A DNA stretch of 64,000 nucleotides. It comes from Halorussus halobius. Lineage in GTDB: Archaea; Halobacteriota; Halobacteria; Halobacteriales; Haladaptataceae. Location: the NCBI RefSeq assembly GCF_004765805.1, contig NZ_ML219773.1, positions 372,001-436,000 on the forward strand, read 5' to 3'. Of this stretch, positions 60,200 through 64,000 are shown piece after piece. The notes under the pieces were generated by a model. It saw only the letters and a list, made by a program, of their open reading frames with translations, was not told the DNA's origin and made no database searches. Made by a program: the position numbers and the translations under genes. How positions within the stretch are numbered: position 1 is the first letter of the stretch; each line of letters begins with the position of its first letter.

Positions 60200-61390
60200 T
60201 CACCCGTCCGGCCTGAGCGCCGCGTGAACGATGTCGGGGTCGAATCCCTCGCCGGGAAGCTGGCGCTCGATGGCGGTCTCGGCCTCCCGAACCGGGAAGA
60301 CGTGGCTGATGATGGACGCCACGTCGTCGCCCCGGCGCTCGACGATGCCCATCGCGCGCTCGACTTCCAGCGCCTGCCCGCGCCCGCCGAGCAGGCTGAT
60401 TTCGTCGTGGACCAGTCGGTCGGCGTCGATTTCGACCTCCTCGCCGGGAAAGCCCGGCAGGACGACCGTGCCGAGCGGAGCCACCACGTCGAGCGCGAGG
60501 CGGAGCGCCGCGCCGGAGGGCGCAGTCACGACCGCGACCGGCGGCCCCTCCTCGCCGGTCGCCGCGCGGACGCGGTCGGCCGCGCCGTCCTCGTCGACGA
60601 ACACGGTGTCGGTCGCGCCCAGTTCGGTCCCGAGTTCGAGCCGGTCGGCGTCGTCGGACAGCCCCGCGAGGACGATGGGGTCGGCTCCGGCCTCGTCGGC
60701 GACGACGACCGACGCGAGTCCCTGCGCGCCCGGCCCGACGATGGCGACGCCGTCGCCGGGGTCGACGTCGCCCTTCGTGAGAATCCAGCGGACGCCGTTG
60801 GCGACGACAGTGCCGAGACAGGCCGCCTCGGCGGGCACGTCCTCGTCGACGACGTGGAGTTTGGTGTTGGGCGCGAGGTAGACGTACTCGCCGTACCCGC
60901 CCCAGAGGTGCGGCGGCTCGCTCGCGGGGATGCTCACGCCGTACGCGCGCTCGGCCTCGCACATGTGGTAGTTGCCGGTCTGGCAGTAGTGGCAGTCGTA
61001 GCACGGGATATACGGCTCGGGCACCACGCGGTCGCCGACCGAGACGCCCATCCGGTCGAGGGTCTCGTCGTCGCCCGCGACGACTCGGCCGACGACCTCG
61101 TGGCCGAACACCAGCGGGAGCGTGTCGAAGTGCGACTCCCCGCCGTAGATGCCGACGTCGGTGCCACAGACCGAGGTCATCTCGACTTCGAGCAGCGCGC
61201 CGCCCTCGGAGACGTCGGGCACCGCGAACGTCCGCGGTTCGAGGGCCCCGTCCTCGGTCAGCACCATCGACGTGGTCTCGTCGGGAAGCGACGCGGGAGC
61301 GTCGTCGGTCGGCGCGCCGTCCCGAGACGACGCGGCGTCGCCATCGGTAGTCCCGTCGTCGTCAGTCGACCCGTCCCCGTCGCTCGCCAT
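60200..61390 (-). CDS. zinc-dependent alcohol dehydrogenase family protein
   Basis: This 396-aa medium-chain dehydrogenase has catalytic zinc ligands C75 (CGTD) and H97-E98, structural zinc cysteines C130, C133, C136 and C144, and the NAD-binding GPGAQGLASVVVADEAG segment. The N-terminal 40 residues are a disordered acidic tail. It begins directly after the SDR stop, so they are co-transcribed. Substrate is likely a sugar or polyol, unknown. Confidence 0.92.
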   Translation of the reverse strand: MASDGDGSTDDDGTTDGDAASSRDGAPTDDAPASLPDETTSMVLTEDGALEPRTFAVPDVSEGGALLEVEMTSVCGTDVGIYGGESHFDTLPLVFGHEVVGRVVAGDDETLDRMGVSVGDRVVPEPYIPCYDCHYCQTGNYHMCEAERAYGVSIPASEPPHLWGGYGEYVYLAPNTKLHVVDEDVPAEAACLGTVVANGVRWILTKGDVDPGDGVAIVGPGAQGLASVVVADEAGADPIVLAGLSDDADRLELGTELGATDTVFVDEDGAADRVRAATGEEGPPVAVVTAPSGAALRLALDVVAPLGTVVLPGFPGEEVEIDADRLVHDEISLLGGRGQALEVERAMGIVERRGDDVASIISHVFPVREAETAIERQLPGEGFDPDIVHAALRPDG

Positions 61391-62161
61391 TCAGACCTCC
61401 TGTCGGACGCTCAGCGAGAGGCCGCCGTCGACGGTCAGCGTGGTGCCGGTGACGTACGACGCCTCGTCCGAAACCAGGAACAGCGCGGCGTCGGCGTGGT
61501 CGCGGGGCTTGGCCATCCGGTCGAGCGGAATCTTGCTCCGGGTGGCCTCGCGCTCCTCCTCGCTGGTCAGTTGCTCGATGAGCGGCGTGAGGGTCCCGCC
61601 GGGACAGAGCGCGTTGACCCGGATGCCGTAGTCCGAGAGGTCCCACGCCATGTGCTTGGTCAGCCCGATGACGCCCCACTTCGAGGCGGTGTAGCTCGCC
61701 GGGCCGGCGTAGCTGAGGTTCAGCCCCGCGATAGAGGAGATGTTGAGGATGCGCCCGTCGCCCTGTTCGGCCATCGCCGGCACGGCCTCGGCCGAGCAGT
61801 TGTAGATGCCCGTGAGGTTGACGTCCATCACCTGCTGCCACTCCTCGGGCGTGATGTCCTCGAACCGCTCGCCGACCGAGATGCCGGCGTTGTTCACCAG
61901 CACGTCGAGGCTGCCGAACGCGTCGAGCGTCGCGTCGACGGCCTCGCGCACGCTCTCGCGGTCCGAGACGTCGCACTCGATGGCTTCGGCCTCGATGCCC
62001 TCGTCGGCGAACGCGGCCGCCGTTTCGTCGGCCGCCTCGACGTCGACGTCGGCGATGACTATCGACGCGCCCTCCTCGCCGAGGCGCTCGGCGATGCTTC
62101 GCCCGATTCCGTTCGCAGCGCCCGTCACGAACGCGGTCTTGCCGGATACGCGAGAACCCAT
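61391..62161 (-). CDS. short-chain dehydrogenase/reductase (classical)
   Basis: This 256-aa classical SDR has TGAANGIG at 13-20, NNAG at 90-93, S142/S143, Y157 and K161 (YTASK). It ends with GTTLTVDGGLS, as in FabG-like and glucose-dehydrogenase-like SDRs. It directly abuts the zinc dehydrogenase gene (TGA then ATG) in an operon. Substrate unknown. Confidence 0.93.
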   Translation of the reverse strand: MGSRVSGKTAFVTGAANGIGRSIAERLGEEGASIVIADVDVEAADETAAAFADEGIEAEAIECDVSDRESVREAVDATLDAFGSLDVLVNNAGISVGERFEDITPEEWQQVMDVNLTGIYNCSAEAVPAMAEQGDGRILNISSIAGLNLSYAGPASYTASKWGVIGLTKHMAWDLSDYGIRVNALCPGGTLTPLIEQLTSEEEREATRSKIPLDRMAKPRDHADAALFLVSDEASYVTGTTLTVDGGLSLSVRQEV

Positions 62162-62375
62162 GGTGGTGGAGTCACGACCGCCGCATATCCGTGTGACGGT
62201 TCCGGTAAGTGGGGCGCGGGTCCCTCGAAGAATCGTCGGCGTGAAATCGAGACGGTGTCTCTTCCGTCACGTTGATTAAAACTGCCTCCGATGGTCGGGT
62301 AGTGCTTGGGACGAGATACCGCACGGCACGGGACGGACATCGATTCGGGAATCGCGCCGCGGGGGCTCACTGCCG

Positions 62376-63719
62376 ATGCTGAACCTGCCCGCCAGACTGC
62401 GCGAGCGCGACGACCCCGTGGCGGCCGGGGTCGTGGGTGCGGGGCTGTTCGGCACCAACCTCATCGACCAGATGGAGCGCGTCCCCGGACTGGAGACGGC
62501 CGCCGTCGCCGACGTCGACCGTGAGAAGGCGACCGACACGCTCCGGGACGCCGGCGTCCCGGACGGGGACGTGCGCTCGGTCGAAGACGCCTCGGGCGTG
62601 AACGACGCGCTCGCGGACGGGAACCGCGCGGTCGTCGCCGACGGGGTGGAACTCGCGACCAGCGACGTCGACGTGGTCGTGGAAGCGACCGGCGTCCCGG
62701 ACGTCGGCGCGCGCCACGCCTACGAGGCCATCATGGCGGCCAACCACGTCGTGATGGTGACCGTCGAGGCCGACGCCGTGGTCGGCCCCATCCTCGCGGA
62801 GATGGCCGACCGCGCGGGCGTCACCTACTCGATGGCCTACGGCGACCAGCCCGCGCTCATCGCCGAACTGTACGACTGGGCGCGGACCGTCGGCCTCGAC
62901 GTGGTCGCGGCCGGCAAGGGCAACCCGTACCTGCCTGAGAACCGCTACGGCACGCCCGAGGACGTGTTCGAGCGCTGGGGCTTCGACCCGGAGTTCGTCG
63001 AGGAGCAGGGGCTCAACCCCCGGATGTACAACTCCTTCCTCGACGGCACCAAGGTCGCGGTCGAGATGGCGGCCGTGGCCAACGCGACCGGCCTGACGCC
63101 CGACGTGCCGGGGATGCACATCCCCGACGCCGCCGTCCCCGAGATTCCCGAGAAGCTCCGGCCGAAAGCCGACGGCGGCATTCTGAACGACACGGGCGTC
63201 GTCGAGACGGTCAGCGGCCTCCGGCCCGACGGCACCGAGATCGAGTTCGACGTCGACTTCGGCGTGTTCGTCGTCACGACGACGCCCAACGAGCGCGTCC
63301 AGGAGTACGTCGAGCAGAACAGCGGCTCGGGCATCTACGTCGCCAGCGACGGCGAGTATCAGGTGTTCTACCGGCCCCACCACCTCCCGGGCCTCGAAAC
63401 GCCCGTGAGCGTGGCCAACGCCGCCGTCCGGAACGAACCGACCGGGGTGGCGCGCGCCCACGAGGCCGAGGTGGTCGGCGCGGCCAAGCGCGACCTCGAC
63501 CCCGGCGACGAGATAGACGGCGGCGGCGGGTACACCGTCTACGGCCACCTCGTCGCGGCCGAGGACGCCGACGACGCGGGCTACGTGCCGATGGAACTGC
63601 TGGAGGGCGCGACGGTCACCTCGGCGGTCGAGCGGGGTGAGGTGCTGACCTACGACGACGTCGCGGTCGACGAGGAGTCGTTCATCTACCGGCTCCGGCG
63701 GCTTCAGGACGGTCGCTGA
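62376..63719 (+). CDS. NAD(P)-dependent oxidoreductase with C-terminal SAF domain
   Basis: This 447-aa protein has a Rossmann domain (GVVGAGLFGTNLIDQM at about 18-33, VVVEATGVPDVG), a central catalytic part with DGTKVAVEMAAVANATGL, and a SAF-type beta domain at about 350-440 (DLDPGDEIDGGGGYTV, ...RGEVLTYDDVAV). Such homoserine-dehydrogenase-like proteins with a SAF domain are found in sugar-acid and acetal catabolism, but the substrate here is not known. It is divergent from the SDR operon. ATG 62376 follows a TTAAAAC box by about 95 nt, so a leader or a different promoter is possible. Confidence 0.85.
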   Translation: MLNLPARLRERDDPVAAGVVGAGLFGTNLIDQMERVPGLETAAVADVDREKATDTLRDAGVPDGDVRSVEDASGVNDALADGNRAVVADGVELATSDVDVVVEATGVPDVGARHAYEAIMAANHVVMVTVEADAVVGPILAEMADRAGVTYSMAYGDQPALIAELYDWARTVGLDVVAAGKGNPYLPENRYGTPEDVFERWGFDPEFVEEQGLNPRMYNSFLDGTKVAVEMAAVANATGLTPDVPGMHIPDAAVPEIPEKLRPKADGGILNDTGVVETVSGLRPDGTEIEFDVDFGVFVVTTTPNERVQEYVEQNSGSGIYVASDGEYQVFYRPHHLPGLETPVSVANAAVRNEPTGVARAHEAEVVGAAKRDLDPGDEIDGGGGYTVYGHLVAAEDADDAGYVPMELLEGATVTSAVERGEVLTYDDVAVDEESFIYRLRRLQDGR

Positions 63720-63788
63720 GCGCGGGATGGGGCGATTTTCGACAGCGAGCGCGGGCGCGGGGGACCGCGACGGAGCGGAAATTAAGAC

Positions 63789-63794
63789 ATATAT
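63789..63794 (+). promoter_or_regulatory. TATA box of tfs
   Basis: ATATAT lies 28-33 nt before the tfs ATG at 63822, a near-leaderless spacing. Confidence 0.6.
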
Positions 63795-63821
63795 CCGACC
63801 ACCCGCGTATTCCGACGGGAC

Positions 63822-64000
63822 ATGCAATTCTGTGACGAGTGCGGGTCGCTGATGCACACGGAGGGCGAGACGTGGGTGTGTCGCTCCTGTGAGAACGAGG
63901 AGCCGCGGGACTCGGAGGCGGACGCGGCGATGGCGACACGGGACGGACAGCGCGACGACGGGGCACCCGCCGTGGCCGACGCGACCCAGGGGTCCACCGA
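63822..64000 (+). CDS. tfs: transcription elongation factor S, 5' part (window end)
   Basis: The first 59 codons are present; the gene runs off the window. The N-terminal zinc ribbon (C4, C7, C20, C23: MQFCDECGSLM...WVCRSCEN) starts an archaeal TFS, which helps RNA polymerase cleave and restart stalled transcripts. A Met/Ala/Asp linker follows. The C-terminal catalytic ribbon with its DE pair lies outside the window. Confidence 0.9.
   Translation, partial: MQFCDECGSLMHTEGETWVCRSCENEEPRDSEADAAMATRDGQRDDGAPAVADATQGST

Overview
The window comes from an extremely halophilic archaeon (class Halobacteria). The DNA is very GC-rich. The proteins are loaded with Asp and Glu. Exported proteins carry twin-arginine signals followed by lipobox cysteines. 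Many start codons lie about 27-31 nt downstream of a TATA-like box, which is the leaderless-transcript pattern of haloarchaea. Archaeal marker genes include alaS, rfcS (with an intein), hjc, a TFS fragment, cofC and cofG (F420), the archaeosine enzyme RaSEA and a SAMP2-type ubiquitin-like modifier. The genus cannot be fixed from sequence alone. High GC opens long antisense ORFs everywhere; these were treated as shadows.

Layout. 1-5.8 kb: metY-metX (methionine from O-acetylhomoserine), a RaSEA-type radical SAM enzyme, a repeat-filled gap, and a J-domain/[2Fe-2S] ferredoxin fusion. 6.1-22.9 kb: one long minus-strand catabolic locus. It is read from a dipeptide-type binding protein (start 22929) through DppB, DppC and two ATPases into a Cys-rich small protein, a DUF917-type protein, a DUF1177-type protein, AroM, an M29-like peptidase, a nitroreductase, an Asp/Glu racemase and an AstE-like deacylase. 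A second, paralogous binding protein, an amidase and an Lrp/AsnC regulator follow. Most junctions overlap by 4 nt or are separated by a few nt, so this looks like one uptake-and-degradation system for a modified peptide or cyclic amide; the substrate is unknown. 23-30.7 kb: hypotheticals, cspA, cofC and cofG with a two-gene AAA ATPase/TOPRIM insertion between them (a defence candidate), and ahcY.

31-43 kb: alpha/beta hydrolase, hjc behind a tiny leader ORF, a SWIM zinc-finger protein, small membrane and zinc proteins, a YihY/BrkB protein, alaS, and rfcS interrupted by a 435-residue intein whose nuclease region has NUMOD3-like and PD-(D/E)xK-like motifs. 43-50 kb: a bactofilin-like membrane protein, a SAMP2-peroxiredoxin fusion, GNAT, phosphohexomutase, FMN reductase, SDR, GIY-YIG, a tiny zinc-ribbon protein and a tiny histone-fold protein. 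50-56 kb: rpiA, an ABC ATPase with an internally deleted permease, a TumE/TumA-like toxin-antitoxin pair, and small regulators. 56-64 kb: a second catabolic group (CitE-like lyase, amidase, 3-hydroxyisobutyrate-dehydrogenase-like enzyme, zinc alcohol dehydrogenase, SDR, SAF-domain oxidoreductase), and the 5' end of tfs at the window edge.

Two families of dispersed intergenic repeats recur (near 2.8, 4.3, 44.4, 50.3, 58.8 and 60.0 kb), and each has a copy whose tail is tandemly amplified. No rRNA, tRNA, complete insertion sequence or cas gene was recognised.
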